Below are positions 6,633 through 15,479 of a DNA stretch of 64,000 bases, in pieces; the stretch's first letter is position 1, and every line of letters begins with the position of its first letter. A program made the translations under genes and the position numbers. Under the pieces are notes generated by a model. It searched no databases and was not told the origin of the DNA. It was given only the letters and a program-made list of their open reading frames with translations. Origin of the DNA: Streptomyces sp. XD-27 (lineage in GTDB: Bacteria; Actinomycetota; Actinomycetes; Streptomycetales; Streptomycetaceae); assembly GCF_030553055.1 (NCBI RefSeq), contig NZ_CP130713.1, positions 1,488,001 to 1,552,000 of the forward strand, written 5' to 3'.

Positions 6633-8543
6633 TCAGGCACTACTGCCGGCGCGGGCGCCGTCGGGGGTCGGCGTGGTGGAGACCGTGACTCCGGAGTCGG
6701 AGGCGGAGACCGAGATCTTTCCGGGCAGGGGGACGCCCATGGGGAAAACGTCCTTGTAGAGCTTCGCCTTGGCCGCGTTGGAGTCGGTGACGATCTGCTG
6801 GCCCAGGGCTTCGCGATCGTTGCCGAGTACCCGCTGCCGCACAGCGCTGGCCTGTAGCCCCTGCGAGTAGTCGTCGAGCGCGTTCCCCTGGCCGAGGAGG
6901 GCGTCGACCACGACACCCTCTGTGCGCAGGACGACCTTGTCGACGTTCAGGATGACACCGGGCACGGTGATCTCATTCCCGGTAACGTCCTCGTACGTGC
7001 TGGTCACACCCTTCCGCCAGCGAAGATAGCTGTCACCCGCGTCGATCTGCCGCTTCTCCACCATCGAGGGAGTGACCAACTCGTCCTCGTGGTCGAAGAT
7101 CGTGGAGAGCTGAGCGAGGATGATCTTCCGCAGATCATCCCTCTTCTCCTCCTTGACGTAGGCGTTGAGAATCTTGTCCAGCCCGGACAGCGGCACTTCC
7201 TCCACGGTTTCGCCGTAGCCGTTCCAATACCCGACACGCACGTCGACCAGGTGAAGGATGGTGATGTACTCCTGGTTCATCTGGCGGAACACGAAGTTCA
7301 AGGTTCGGCCGACGTTGATGTTCTCCAGTTGGCGGGTGATCGAGGTCTCCTCGCCACTCTCCGTCTTGACCTCCTGAGAGGTGTTCACCTGAACATCGCG
7401 TTTGGCCGACGCCTTGTTCGCATGCTTGTTCACGGCGTTGCTCATGTTCCTGGCAAACTGCTCGCGCTGGGACGCGGTGGCGCCCTTGACCCCACCGCTG
7501 ACCTTGGCGTTGCCCCAGCCCCACGACGCCTCCGCCTCTGCTTCGACGTGCCATTCCAGACTTTTCTGCTGTGCCTGCTTGTCCGAGTTCTCTTTCTGAA
7601 TGGTGGTCTCGAAGTCGTCCGCGCTCTCCTTGGAGAACGAGTCCAGAATGCTGGACGCCGACTTGCTGTCGGTCTCGGTCTTGCGGAACGTCTTGATGCT
7701 GATCGTGGTCTTCTCGCCCGGGAGCAGCGTGAACGTCTTCAAGGTCCGCCCCGCGCCGTACTGGCCCGCGAACGTGGAGAGCCGGTACATCTCCACCAGG
7801 GCGATCTGCGGTTGGCCGCCGGGCAGGTCACCCGTCGTAGACGGGAAGGGGTCCGGGAGGAATGTGTGAGCGTAGTCGCCCCACATGGTGCGGTGGACAG
7901 CAAGGCGTTTGCCGGTCTGAAGCATCTCCGCGACGTGGGAAACGTCCAGGTCGGTGATCTGCGGCCGCGTGCGATGGTCCCCCAGCGCGGCTTGGGAGAG
8001 AATCGACCCCCGTACGGCCTGCGCCAGGTGCGTGACCTCCGCAGCCTCCGCCAGCTGCGCGCCCTCTTCGGTACTTCCGGCTGAGACCACGGGCCCAGAA
8101 GGCCCACTGGGCGGTGGAGCAGGAGGAGCAGAAGTAGGCGGTTTGACTGCTGCGAGGGCCGTGAGATCCGGGCTCACCGCCCCTCTGCGCAGCGCCTGGG
8201 CCATGGTGCTCGTGGTCGCGGTATCGAGCCCGCCGGAACTGCCGGCAACCGCGCTGTGCGAGGCGAAGAGACCTGCGTGGGTAGCCGCCGGGTTCTTGAT
8301 GCCGGGAAACATCTTGAGGTTTCCCGTACGCAGTTGACGAGCCACATCGACGGCCGTGGCGCTCAATGCCCCTGTGGGCGTGCGATCGGGAGCGCGGAAC
8401 GCGTCGTCGATGAACCAAGCAGTGGGGTCGTCGAGGTCGAGCGCGATGATGTTGCGACCGCTGTAGGACGTCGGCTCGGGAACGTTGTAACTGAGAATCG
8501 TTGCCTTGCCTGCCGGGTCGAACTTCGAAATCGGCTCTGCCAC
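6633..8543 (-). CDS. Large soluble protein of unknown function, partner of the lytic-transglycosylase-like gene
   Basis: 636 residues from GTG 8543, with GAGGGAG 6 nt upstream (an ATG at 8573 lacks one). No signal peptide or membrane segments. Residues 130-152 are Pro/Ala-rich linker. Residues 262-290 read RTLKTFTLLPGEKTTISIKT; residues 293-325 (SASSILDSFSKESADDFETT) and 360-420 look coiled-coil. Between them is an alternating acidic/aromatic stretch, WHVEAEAEASWGWGNA. Similar-looking proteins are, to my memory, annotated as hypothetical in actinobacteria; I do not recognise a named family. Structural or toxin-delivery roles are possible but unproven. Confidence 0.6.
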   Translation of the reverse strand: MAEPISKFDPAGKATILSYNVPEPTSYSGRNIIALDLDDPTAWFIDDAFRAPDRTPTGALSATAVDVARQLRTGNLKMFPGIKNPAATHAGLFASHSAVAGSSGGLDTATTSTMAQALRRGAVSPDLTALAAVKPPTSAPPAPPPSGPSGPVVSAGSTEEGAQLAEAAEVTHLAQAVRGSILSQAALGDHRTRPQITDLDVSHVAEMLQTGKRLAVHRTMWGDYAHTFLPDPFPSTTGDLPGGQPQIALVEMYRLSTFAGQYGAGRTLKTFTLLPGEKTTISIKTFRKTETDSKSASSILDSFSKESADDFETTIQKENSDKQAQQKSLEWHVEAEAEASWGWGNAKVSGGVKGATASQREQFARNMSNAVNKHANKASAKRDVQVNTSQEVKTESGEETSITRQLENINVGRTLNFVFRQMNQEYITILHLVDVRVGYWNGYGETVEEVPLSGLDKILNAYVKEEKRDDLRKIILAQLSTIFDHEDELVTPSMVEKRQIDAGDSYLRWRKGVTSTYEDVTGNEITVPGVILNVDKVVLRTEGVVVDALLGQGNALDDYSQGLQASAVRQRVLGNDREALGQQIVTDSNAAKAKLYKDVFPMGVPLPGKISVSASDSGVTVSTTPTPDGARAGSSA

Positions 8544-8781
8544 GACGGTCTCCCTCGGGTACACGGCCTCCATCCCAGACGAGGCCCGACGCTGGATTGC
8601 TAACCCGCAGCCGTACACGGGAAGGCCGCTGAACGAGCGAATGCCGCGTGCCGACGAGGAGACCACGGGTGGGCCGCACACCGCGGCGATGCGCCTCCGC
8701 TTCCGCGATAGGCGTCAGCGGTAAGGTCCGCTTCAGCCGCTTCGATCGGTTATGTGGCAGCGGGCGCCGGAGGAGGACCGG

Positions 8782-9774
8782 ATGGACGTCATCGCGTTCG
8801 GGGTCATCGCCGACGAGCGGCCACTGCTGGAGGAGGCGTTCCGCGGGCGGCACGGTGTGCGGTGTCTGGAGGCGTTCCTCCACCGGGACACGGCTGCGGC
8901 GGCGGCCGGATTCGAGATCGTCAGCAGCAGCGTCAACGACACGCTGGGCGCGGAGGTGCTCGACGCGCTGGCCGCCGGCGGGACTCGGATGATCACGCAG
9001 CGTGCGACCGGCTACAACAACATCGACCTCGGCCGCGCCCGCGAGCTGGGCCTGACCGTGGCACGGGTCGCTTCCTACTCCCCGTACGCGGTGGCAGAGT
9101 TCGCCTGGGCGCTGGCACTGGCCCTGAACCGCGGAACAGTCCGGGCCGTCGGCCGGACCCGGGAGTTCGACTTCCGGCTGAACGGCCTGATGGGCTGGGA
9201 CTTCCACGGACGGACCGCGGGGGTACTGGGCACCGGCAGGATCGGGGCCGCCTTCAGCAAGATCGCGCACGGCTTCGGGATGCGGCTGCTCGGCTGGGAT
9301 CTGGCCGAGAACCCGGACTGCCTGTCCCTGGGCATGGCCTATGCACCCAAAGAGCGGCTGTTTGCCGAAGCCGACCTGGTCAGCCTCCACGTGCCCCTGG
9401 TCCCCGAGACGCACCACTTGGTGGACGGGGCCGCGCTGGCCCTGATGAAGGATGACGCGATCCTGATCAACACCGGCCGGGGTGGTCTGATCGACGCGTC
9501 CGCGCTGGTGGCCGCGCTCAAGCGGAACAGGCTCGCGGGAGTGGGGCTGGACGTCTACGAGGAGGAGGCCGGGGTCTTCTACGTCGACCACTCCATGGAG
9601 GTGATGACGGACGACGTCCTGGCCCGGCTGATGACCTTCCGCAACGTGCTGGTCACCTCCCACCAGGCGTATTTCACCCGTGACGCCGTCGGTCAGATCA
9701 TCGCCACCACCGTGCGCAACGTGGAGGACTATATGGCCGGACGCACCAGCGAGAACCTGCTCCTGCCCGCCTAG
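8782..9774 (+). CDS. ldhA: D-lactate dehydrogenase / D-2-hydroxyacid dehydrogenase
   Basis: 330 residues from ATG 8782 (GGAGGAGG, 5-nt gap). It has the two-domain layout of the D-2-hydroxyacid dehydrogenase family, close to the 329 residues of E. coli LdhA. The NAD-binding motif GVLGTGRIGAAFSKIA is at about 147-162. Catalytic residues are Arg233 (NTGRGGLIDAS), Glu in LDVYEEEAG (about 260-262) and His294 (VTSHQAYFT). The enzyme interconverts pyruvate and D-lactate with NADH in the cytoplasm. Family firm; lactate specificity inferred from resemblance to LdhA. Confidence 0.88.
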   Translation: MDVIAFGVIADERPLLEEAFRGRHGVRCLEAFLHRDTAAAAAGFEIVSSSVNDTLGAEVLDALAAGGTRMITQRATGYNNIDLGRARELGLTVARVASYSPYAVAEFAWALALALNRGTVRAVGRTREFDFRLNGLMGWDFHGRTAGVLGTGRIGAAFSKIAHGFGMRLLGWDLAENPDCLSLGMAYAPKERLFAEADLVSLHVPLVPETHHLVDGAALALMKDDAILINTGRGGLIDASALVAALKRNRLAGVGLDVYEEEAGVFYVDHSMEVMTDDVLARLMTFRNVLVTSHQAYFTRDAVGQIIATTVRNVEDYMAGRTSENLLLPA

Positions 9775-9858
9775 CCAGGCGCTGTGCGGCACGAGGGCGA
9801 CCCCGCTGACTCTCCTTGCGGTCGCCTCCTCACTGTCGCGCCTCCGAGCACCCGGCGG

Positions 9859-10749
9859 TCAACCGCCGTCGTCCTCGGTGTCCTCCCCGTCTCCCTGAGC
9901 GGAGCGCTTCAGCACCGTGGCCGCGTGATCGGGCACGTAGGTCTGGAGGTCTCTGGGTGGCCGCCGGTACCCCGTGGACGCGGGCCGGGGCGGCAGCCGC
10001 AGCCGCGGCGGCTCGACCTCGCCGTACGGCACGGTCGAGAGCAGGTGGGCGATCATGTTGATCCGCGCCGAGCGCTTGTCGTCGCTGTCCACCACGTACC
10101 AGGGCGCCTCGAGGATGTCGGTGCGCGCGAACATCTCGTCCTTCGCCCGCGAGTACGCCTCCCAACGGGTGAAGGACTCCAGATCCATCGCGGAGAGCTT
10201 CCAACGGCGCGTCGGGTCGTCCAGCCGCTTCCGGAAGCGCCGCTCCTGCTCGGCGTCGCTCACCGAGAACCAGTACTTGCGCAGCAGAATCCCGTCCTCC
10301 ACGAGCATGCGCTCCACGACCGGGCACTGGCGCAGGAAGCGCCGGTACTCCTCCGGCGTGCAGAAGCCCATGACGCGCTCGACGCCGGCCCGGTTGTACC
10401 AGCTGCGGTCGAACAGCACGATCTCTCCCGCGGCCGGAAGCTGCTCGACGTACCGCTGGAAGTACCACTGGGTGCGCTCGCGCTCGGTGGGCACCGGCAG
10501 GGCGACGACACGGGCGACGCGTGGGTTGAGGCGTGCGGTGACCTGCTTGATCGTGCCGCCCTTCCCCGCCGCGTCACGCCCCTCGAAGACCACCACAAGC
10601 CGCTCGCCCTCGGCCCGCACCCACTCCTGGAGCTTGACCAGCTCGATCTGAAGGCGGAAGAGCTCCTTGTCGTACGCCGCCCGGGGCAGCCGGCGAGGCG
10701 CGCCCCCGTTCGGCCGCGCACCCCGTTCCGTCCCTTTCCTTCCGGGCAT
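9859..10749 (-). CDS. ppk2: Polyphosphate kinase 2 (PPK2)
   Basis: 296 residues from ATG 10749, preceded by GGGAGG 8 nt away; an upstream ATG at 10803 has no ribosome-binding site. Walker A is FEGRDAAGKGGTIK (56-69) and Walker B/lid is DRSWYNRAGVERVMGF, both diagnostic of PPK2. It transfers phosphate between polyphosphate and nucleotides (favouring NTP formation) in the cytoplasm. The C-terminal PRLRLPPRP and acidic tail are species-variable. It stands alone, with its stop 85 nt from the convergent dehydrogenase gene. Confidence 0.93.
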   Translation of the reverse strand: MPGRKGTERGARPNGGAPRRLPRAAYDKELFRLQIELVKLQEWVRAEGERLVVVFEGRDAAGKGGTIKQVTARLNPRVARVVALPVPTERERTQWYFQRYVEQLPAAGEIVLFDRSWYNRAGVERVMGFCTPEEYRRFLRQCPVVERMLVEDGILLRKYWFSVSDAEQERRFRKRLDDPTRRWKLSAMDLESFTRWEAYSRAKDEMFARTDILEAPWYVVDSDDKRSARINMIAHLLSTVPYGEVEPPRLRLPPRPASTGYRRPPRDLQTYVPDHAATVLKRSAQGDGEDTEDDGG

Positions 10750-10803
10750 CCTGCTCGCCTCCCACGGCTCTCCGCCGGGCGCACCGGCCGACGGGTCCAG
10801 CAT

Positions 10804-10976
10804 GGCCGGTCGGGCGACCGACCGCCCACCGGGCTGCGCTCCCTCGTCAGCGGTTCCGCGCTGCTCTCGTCGCGGCCCGGCCCCGCGCTACGCGAAGCCG
10901 CACCTGAGCGGTTCATATCGGTGGCGACGGAGCCGGACCGGATCGGCCTTCGCGGGCGATACGGCAGGGGAAGCGC
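10804..10976 (+). pseudogene. Gap holding a degenerate copy of the LAETG-gene 3' end
   Basis: No intact gene is present. At about 10849-10905 the plus strand aligns with the 3' end of the orphan sorting signal at 5568-5622: CGGTTCCGCG, TCGTCG, CGCGCT and AGCCGCACCTGA are shared in the same order with small gaps. The LAETG motif itself is not preserved. Best read as a second, more decayed remnant of the same gene end; chance similarity in GC-rich sequence cannot be excluded. Confidence 0.35.
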
Positions 10977-11642
10977 TCAGGCCCGCAGGAACTCCAGCAC
11001 CGCCAGCACCCGGCGGTGGGTCTCCTCGGCCGGGGGCAGGTCCAGCTTCATCAGGATGTTGCCGATGTGCTTGCCCACCGCGGCATCCGACACCACCAGC
11101 TCGCGGCAGATCGCCGCGTTGGACCGGCCCTCGGCCATGAGCGCCAGCACCTCGCGCTCGCGTGGGGTCAGCCGCTCCAGCGGGTCCCGGCGACGGCGCA
11201 GCAACTGGCGCACCACCTCCGGGTCGACCACCGCGCCCCCGGCCGCCACCGTGCCGACCGCCGCCAGGAAGTCCTCGACCTGGCCGATCCGGTCCTTCAG
11301 TAGATAGCCGACGCCCGAGCCGTCCCCGGAGTCCAGCAGGTCTGCGGCGTAGGAGCGTTGGACGTACTGGCTGAGGACCAGGACCGGCAGCCCCGGCCGC
11401 TGCTCGCGCAGGGCGACGGCGGCGCGCAGCCCCTCGTCCGTCTGTCCCGGTGGCATCCGCACATCGGTGATCACGATGTCCGGCCCGTGCTCGGCGACGG
11501 CGGCGTGCAGGGCGTCGGCATCACCCACCGCGGCCACCACCCGGTGGCCGAAGCGGGCGAGCAGGCCGATCAGCCCCTCGCGCAGCAGCACGCCGTCCTC
11601 GGCCAGGACTATCCGGAGCGGGTCGGGATCAGTGGGGTGCAA
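10977..11642 (-). CDS. NarL/LuxR-type response regulator
   Basis: 221 residues. Receiver domain 10-130 with phosphoacceptor Asp60 in DIVITDVRMP and acidic pocket AED; C-terminal LuxR helix-turn-helix (LTPREREVLALMAEGRSNAA, then AVGKHIGNILMKL). The start is TTG 11642, with GGAG 5 nt upstream, inside the kinase gene, so the two genes overlap by 34 nt and are co-translated. It should bind DNA after phosphorylation by the adjacent kinase; the palindrome at 12951-12968 is a candidate site. Confidence 0.92.
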   Translation of the reverse strand: MHPTDPDPLRIVLAEDGVLLREGLIGLLARFGHRVVAAVGDADALHAAVAEHGPDIVITDVRMPPGQTDEGLRAAVALREQRPGLPVLVLSQYVQRSYAADLLDSGDGSGVGYLLKDRIGQVEDFLAAVGTVAAGGAVVDPEVVRQLLRRRRDPLERLTPREREVLALMAEGRSNAAICRELVVSDAAVGKHIGNILMKLDLPPAEETHRRVLAVLEFLRA

Positions 11643-12895
11643 GGGATCTCCACGCGCAGCAGGGTCGGGCCGCCGGGCGGGCTGCTCACCGTCAGCGTGC
11701 CGTCCACCACCGAGACCCGGTCGGCCAGCCCGGTGAGCCCGGTGCCGTCGGCCGGGTCGGCGCCGCCGCCCCCGTCGTCCGACACGTCGATCGTCAACAG
11801 CCCGTCAGCGTAGTGCCCCTCGATCCGGGCGGCTCCGGCACCGCTGTGCTTGGCGATGTTGGCCAGCGCCTCGGACACCGCGAAGTAGCCGGCCGACTCG
11901 ACCGCCGGCGGCATCCGTCCAGGCAGGTCGAAGCGGACCTCGACGGGTACGGGCGAGCGGTCGGCGGCATCCGCGCAGGCGTCCGGCAGGCCGCGGTCGG
12001 TGAGCACCTGGGGGTGGATGCCGTTGATCAGCTCTCTCAGCCCGGAGAGGGCCTCGTCCGCCTCCCGGTGCGCGGCGGCCAGCTGGGCGGCGAGCGCACT
12101 GCCCGGCGGGGCGTCCAGCCGGGCCAGCCCCAGCGTCATCGAAAGGGCCACCAGCCGCTGTTGGGCGCCGTCGTGCAGATCGCGCTCGATCCGGCGCCGC
12201 TCCGCCTCGAAGGCGTCCACCAGCCTCGCCCGGGAGCTGACCAGTTCCCCGATCCGCAGCTCCTGCCCACCCGGCGACAGCAGCAGCCGGACCAGTGCCG
12301 CCCGGCCCGCCGCCACCGCCGTCAGCGGATACGCGAACAACGCGAGCGCGGCCAGCCCGACGATCCCCAACCCGCCTGCCACGACCGGCGAATGGACCTC
12401 CCACAGTTTCAGGACGTTCACCTGCTCGCCGTCCGCCAGCAGCAGAGGCAGCGCCGCCAGCAAGTACGCCGGCACCACCAGCGCACAGCCCGCCACGACC
12501 AGGTCTATCGGCCACAGCACGAACGCGGCCAGCACGGTGAAGCCCAACTCCCGCCAGGTCGCCTGCTCCCGGTATCTCAGCCTCAGCCAGGCCGGCAGCC
12601 CAGGGCGGGTCGGCAGCTGGTGCGGATCCGCCAGCCGCGTGCCGTCGAGCAGCCGCAACAGCCACCGCTCCCACGCCGCGAACGGCACCCCCACCAGGGC
12701 CAGCCCCGCCAGCAGCGGCAGCCCCACCAGCACCACCGCCAACACCCCGGCGGCAACCGTCGCCACCAGCAACCCCGCGCACAGCAGCACCCCGGCCGCC
12801 CCGCTCACCAGCAGGTACCCGGCCGCCCGCCACGGCATCGCCGACCGCAGAAACCCCGGGCGTTTCACCTCGCGCCAGACGCCGTTCCCGCCCAT
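11609..12895 (-). CDS. Two-component sensor histidine kinase (HisKA_3, NarX/DesK type)
   Basis: 428 residues. Membrane helices lie at about 25-75, 118-155 and 170-200; the cytoplasmic HisKA_3 dimerisation helix contains AERRRIERDLHDGAQQRL with His241, and HATPase_c follows with DGGGG and GTGLTGLADRVS. It autophosphorylates His241 and passes phosphate to the overlapping response regulator. The sensor part is only membrane helices with short loops, typical of Streptomyces envelope-stress kinases. Divergent from an FtsX-like permease, the likely regulatory target. Confidence 0.92.
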   Translation of the reverse strand: MGGNGVWREVKRPGFLRSAMPWRAAGYLLVSGAAGVLLCAGLLVATVAAGVLAVVLVGLPLLAGLALVGVPFAAWERWLLRLLDGTRLADPHQLPTRPGLPAWLRLRYREQATWRELGFTVLAAFVLWPIDLVVAGCALVVPAYLLAALPLLLADGEQVNVLKLWEVHSPVVAGGLGIVGLAALALFAYPLTAVAAGRAALVRLLLSPGGQELRIGELVSSRARLVDAFEAERRRIERDLHDGAQQRLVALSMTLGLARLDAPPGSALAAQLAAAHREADEALSGLRELINGIHPQVLTDRGLPDACADAADRSPVPVEVRFDLPGRMPPAVESAGYFAVSEALANIAKHSGAGAARIEGHYADGLLTIDVSDDGGGGADPADGTGLTGLADRVSVVDGTLTVSSPPGGPTLLRVEIPCTPLIPTRSG

Positions 12896-12950
12896 CCGCC
12901 CCCCTCTTCCGAGCCACCTCCCACCCTAGGCACCGACCCGCCCGTCGCGC

Positions 12951-12968
12951 GGTAGAGCAGGCTCTACC
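12951..12968. promoter_or_regulatory. 18-bp palindrome in the divergent kinase/permease promoter
   Basis: GGTAGAGC-AG-GCTCTACC, a perfect 8-bp inverted repeat with a 2-nt centre, lies midway between the two divergent starts (56 bp from the kinase, 59 bp from permease ATG 13027). Its position suits an operator for the adjacent NarL-type regulator; binding is inferred. Confidence 0.55.
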
Positions 12969-13026
12969 TTTCACAGTGGCCCCTGCACCACTGATCCACC
13001 CCACCTCCGGCCGGTTGGCTTGCGGC

Positions 13027-14937
13027 ATGAGGATGTTGCCGATTGCACTGAAGTCCCTCCGGGCCCGCTGGGTCTCGCTCATCGGAGCGTTCACCGCCCT
13101 CGCGCTCGGTGTCGCGATGATGACGGTCATGCTGCTCGGGCTGGCCACCGCGATGGCGCTGCCCGGCGGCGAGGCCGTGGTGTCGCTGGTGGCGGCGCTC
13201 GGTACGGCGGGCGGGGTGAGCGCGTTCGTGTCGGCGTTCGTCGTCGCGTCCACCTTCTCGTACGTGGTGGCACAGCGTCGGCGCGAACTCGGCCTGCTGC
13301 GCCTCGCCGGCGCCACCCGCGCCCAGGTGCGCCGCACCGTCCTCGCCGAGGCGCTCGTCCTCGGCATCGCGGCCTCCGCCACCGGCTGCGCACTCGGCCG
13401 GCTCGCGGCCCCCCGGATGGTGCGCCGGCTCGCGGACGTCGGCATGGCGCCGCCCGACATCACGCTCGGGCAGCAGAACTGGCCCTTGCACGCCGCATTC
13501 TGGACGGGCCTGCTGGTGGCCCTGTCCGGGGTGGCGGTGGCCGCCCGGCGCGCGGGCCGGCTCGGGCCGTTGGACGCGCTGCGCACCGCGGACCTCGACG
13601 CCGGGGTGATGACCGCGGGCCGTTGGTTCTGGGGCCTGGGGCTGCTCCTCACCGCCGCCGCCCTGACCGTCACCGCCCTGGTCACCGACCCCGCCGATCT
13701 CCTGCATCGCAAGACGTACACCGTGCAGCCGATGGTGCTGATCTCGGCGTGCGGCCTGCTCTCGCCCGTCCTGGCACGCCCACTGCTGCGCGCGTTCACC
13801 TGGCTGCCGGCCCGCTGGACCTCGTACGCCGGGCGGCTGGTGCGCGGATGCGCCTCGGCGGCGCTGCGCCGAACGGGCGCCGTCGCCGCGCCCGTGCTGG
13901 TGTCGGTGGCGCTGACGGGTTCGCTGGCCGGGGCCCTGGAGACGGTGAGCGCCGCCCGCACGGCCGAGGCCCGCTCGCGGACCGCCGCCGACTTCGTCGC
14001 CGTACCGCACACCTCCTCCCCCGATGCCCCCTCCTCCCCCGATGCCCTCGCCGCCGCGCTGCGCGCCGTCCCGGGCGTCATCGTCTCCCCCACGGCCCCC
14101 ACAGAGCTCTCACTGATCGAACCGGACGGCACGGTGGTCAGGTCCGAGGCCAGGACGGCCGATCCGGCCGCCCTGGCGACCACCGCCCGGCTGCCGGTGC
14201 TCAAAGGATCGGTGTCCGCACTGGACGACGACGGCATCGTGCTGCCTGAGGAGTGGGGTCGGACCACCATCGGCGCCCCGGTACGGGTGGTACGCGCGGA
14301 CGGGAGCCGGGCGACCCTGCGGGTGGCCGCCGTCCTGCGCGACGGCCTGGGCGACAACGGGCTGTACGTCACCGCCCGCAACGGCCCGGGCGCCCGCGTC
14401 GACCGCATCGAGATCAGACTCGCCGCCGCGGCCGACGCCACCACCCCCGACCTGCTCCGCGCCGCCGCGCGCCCGTTCGGTACCACCGTCGCCACACGGG
14501 AGGAATGGCTGGCCGCCACCGCCCCCGCCGCGAGCCGGATCGCCTGGCTGCGGACGGTCCTGGTCCTGGGTCTCGCCCTGACCTACACCGGCATCGCGCT
14601 CGCCAACACCCTCGTGATGGCGACCGCCGACCGGCGCCGCGAGCTGGCCCTGCTGCGCCTGGCCGGCGCCACCCGAGCGCAGGTGATACGGCTGGTGACC
14701 ACGGAGTCGGTGCTGGTGGTGGCGGTCGGCGCGGTACTGGGCTGCGCGGTGGCCGCCATCCAACTGGGCACCATGCACGCCGCCTTGGCACTGCTCGGGG
14801 TCGACGCGCCATTGGCCGTGCCCTGGCGGCCCCTCGGCCTGGTGACGGGGGCGTGCGTGCTGATCGCGGCACCGTGCGCGGCGCTGGCCGCCGCCTGGGC
14901 CCTGCGCCGTCGCCCGGTGACGGCGGCAGCCCGTTAG
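13027..14937 (+). CDS. FtsX/MacB-type ABC transporter permease
   Basis: 636 residues from ATG 13027 (MRMLPIALKSLRARW). It contains two FtsX units, each with the signature RRRELGLLRLAGATRAQVRR (about residues 84-103) and RRRELALLRLAGATRAQVIR (about 537-556). Between them lies a large extracytoplasmic domain (about 335-510). Members export or sense antibiotics or lipids together with an ATP-binding subunit. No ATPase gene is present on either side, which is unusual. Start choice is uncertain; no clear ribosome-binding site is visible. Confidence 0.88.
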   Translation: MRMLPIALKSLRARWVSLIGAFTALALGVAMMTVMLLGLATAMALPGGEAVVSLVAALGTAGGVSAFVSAFVVASTFSYVVAQRRRELGLLRLAGATRAQVRRTVLAEALVLGIAASATGCALGRLAAPRMVRRLADVGMAPPDITLGQQNWPLHAAFWTGLLVALSGVAVAARRAGRLGPLDALRTADLDAGVMTAGRWFWGLGLLLTAAALTVTALVTDPADLLHRKTYTVQPMVLISACGLLSPVLARPLLRAFTWLPARWTSYAGRLVRGCASAALRRTGAVAAPVLVSVALTGSLAGALETVSAARTAEARSRTAADFVAVPHTSSPDAPSSPDALAAALRAVPGVIVSPTAPTELSLIEPDGTVVRSEARTADPAALATTARLPVLKGSVSALDDDGIVLPEEWGRTTIGAPVRVVRADGSRATLRVAAVLRDGLGDNGLYVTARNGPGARVDRIEIRLAAAADATTPDLLRAAARPFGTTVATREEWLAATAPAASRIAWLRTVLVLGLALTYTGIALANTLVMATADRRRELALLRLAGATRAQVIRLVTTESVLVVAVGAVLGCAVAAIQLGTMHAALALLGVDAPLAVPWRPLGLVTGACVLIAAPCAALAAAWALRRRPVTAAAR

Positions 14938-15014
14938 GCCGGAGCTGTTCGCTCATGTGGGGCGCCGACGATCGGGCCCGCGTGATGGTTACGTCGGCTT
15001 GGCGCGCGCGGTCG

Positions 15015-15479
15015 TCATGTTCGGTTCCGGGTGGGGTGTTGGGCCAGTGCGGTATGGGCGGTGTCGAGGATGTTGCGGAAAGTGCGGGTGATGATCGGCC
15101 GCGCGAGGCGCCGGGTGAGGAGGGCGCCGAGGAACGGGACGGGGATCTCGGCGCGGGTGGTCCAGCGGACGTGGGTGCCGCCCTCGACCTCGGTGAACGT
15201 CATGCGGCCGAGTTCGTGCCGGGACGGCGGCAGGCTGCGCTCGACGACGTACTCGGTGGCGTACGGCGGGTCGTAGTGCGTGATGCGCTCCCGGAACCAG
15301 CCGATCAGCCAGAGGTGGCTGCGTACGGCGCCGACGCCGTAGGGCGCGGCCTCGCCGCGGCGGGTCAGGCGGCAGCGCAGCACCAGGGGCGAGTGCGTGT
15401 AGTTGGTGGTCTTGGTGAGCCACGCGAACACGTCGTCGATCGGGGCGTCGATGACGCGTTCGACGGTCATGGTTTCCAC
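15015..15479 (-). CDS. SRPBCC (START-like) family protein
   Basis: 154 residues beginning METMTVERVIDAPIDDVFAW, the standard start of a polyketide-cyclase/START-like fold with a hydrophobic ligand cavity; the middle strand GGTHVRWTTRAEIPVPFLG fits the same family. GTG 15479 has GAGGAGGA 8 nt upstream and overlaps the sigma gene by 13 nt; ATG 15470 would give an ATGA overlap but lacks a spaced ribosome-binding site. It is co-transcribed with the ECF41 sigma factor. Substrate unknown. Confidence 0.82.
   Translation of the reverse strand: METMTVERVIDAPIDDVFAWLTKTTNYTHSPLVLRCRLTRRGEAAPYGVGAVRSHLWLIGWFRERITHYDPPYATEYVVERSLPPSRHELGRMTFTEVEGGTHVRWTTRAEIPVPFLGALLTRRLARPIITRTFRNILDTAHTALAQHPTRNRT

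Noticed and set aside
7828..9792. Long 654-codon minus-strand frame opposite the dehydrogenase gene
   Set aside because: High-GC antisense openness; its sequence is low-complexity and the plus strand carries a complete, motif-rich dehydrogenase.
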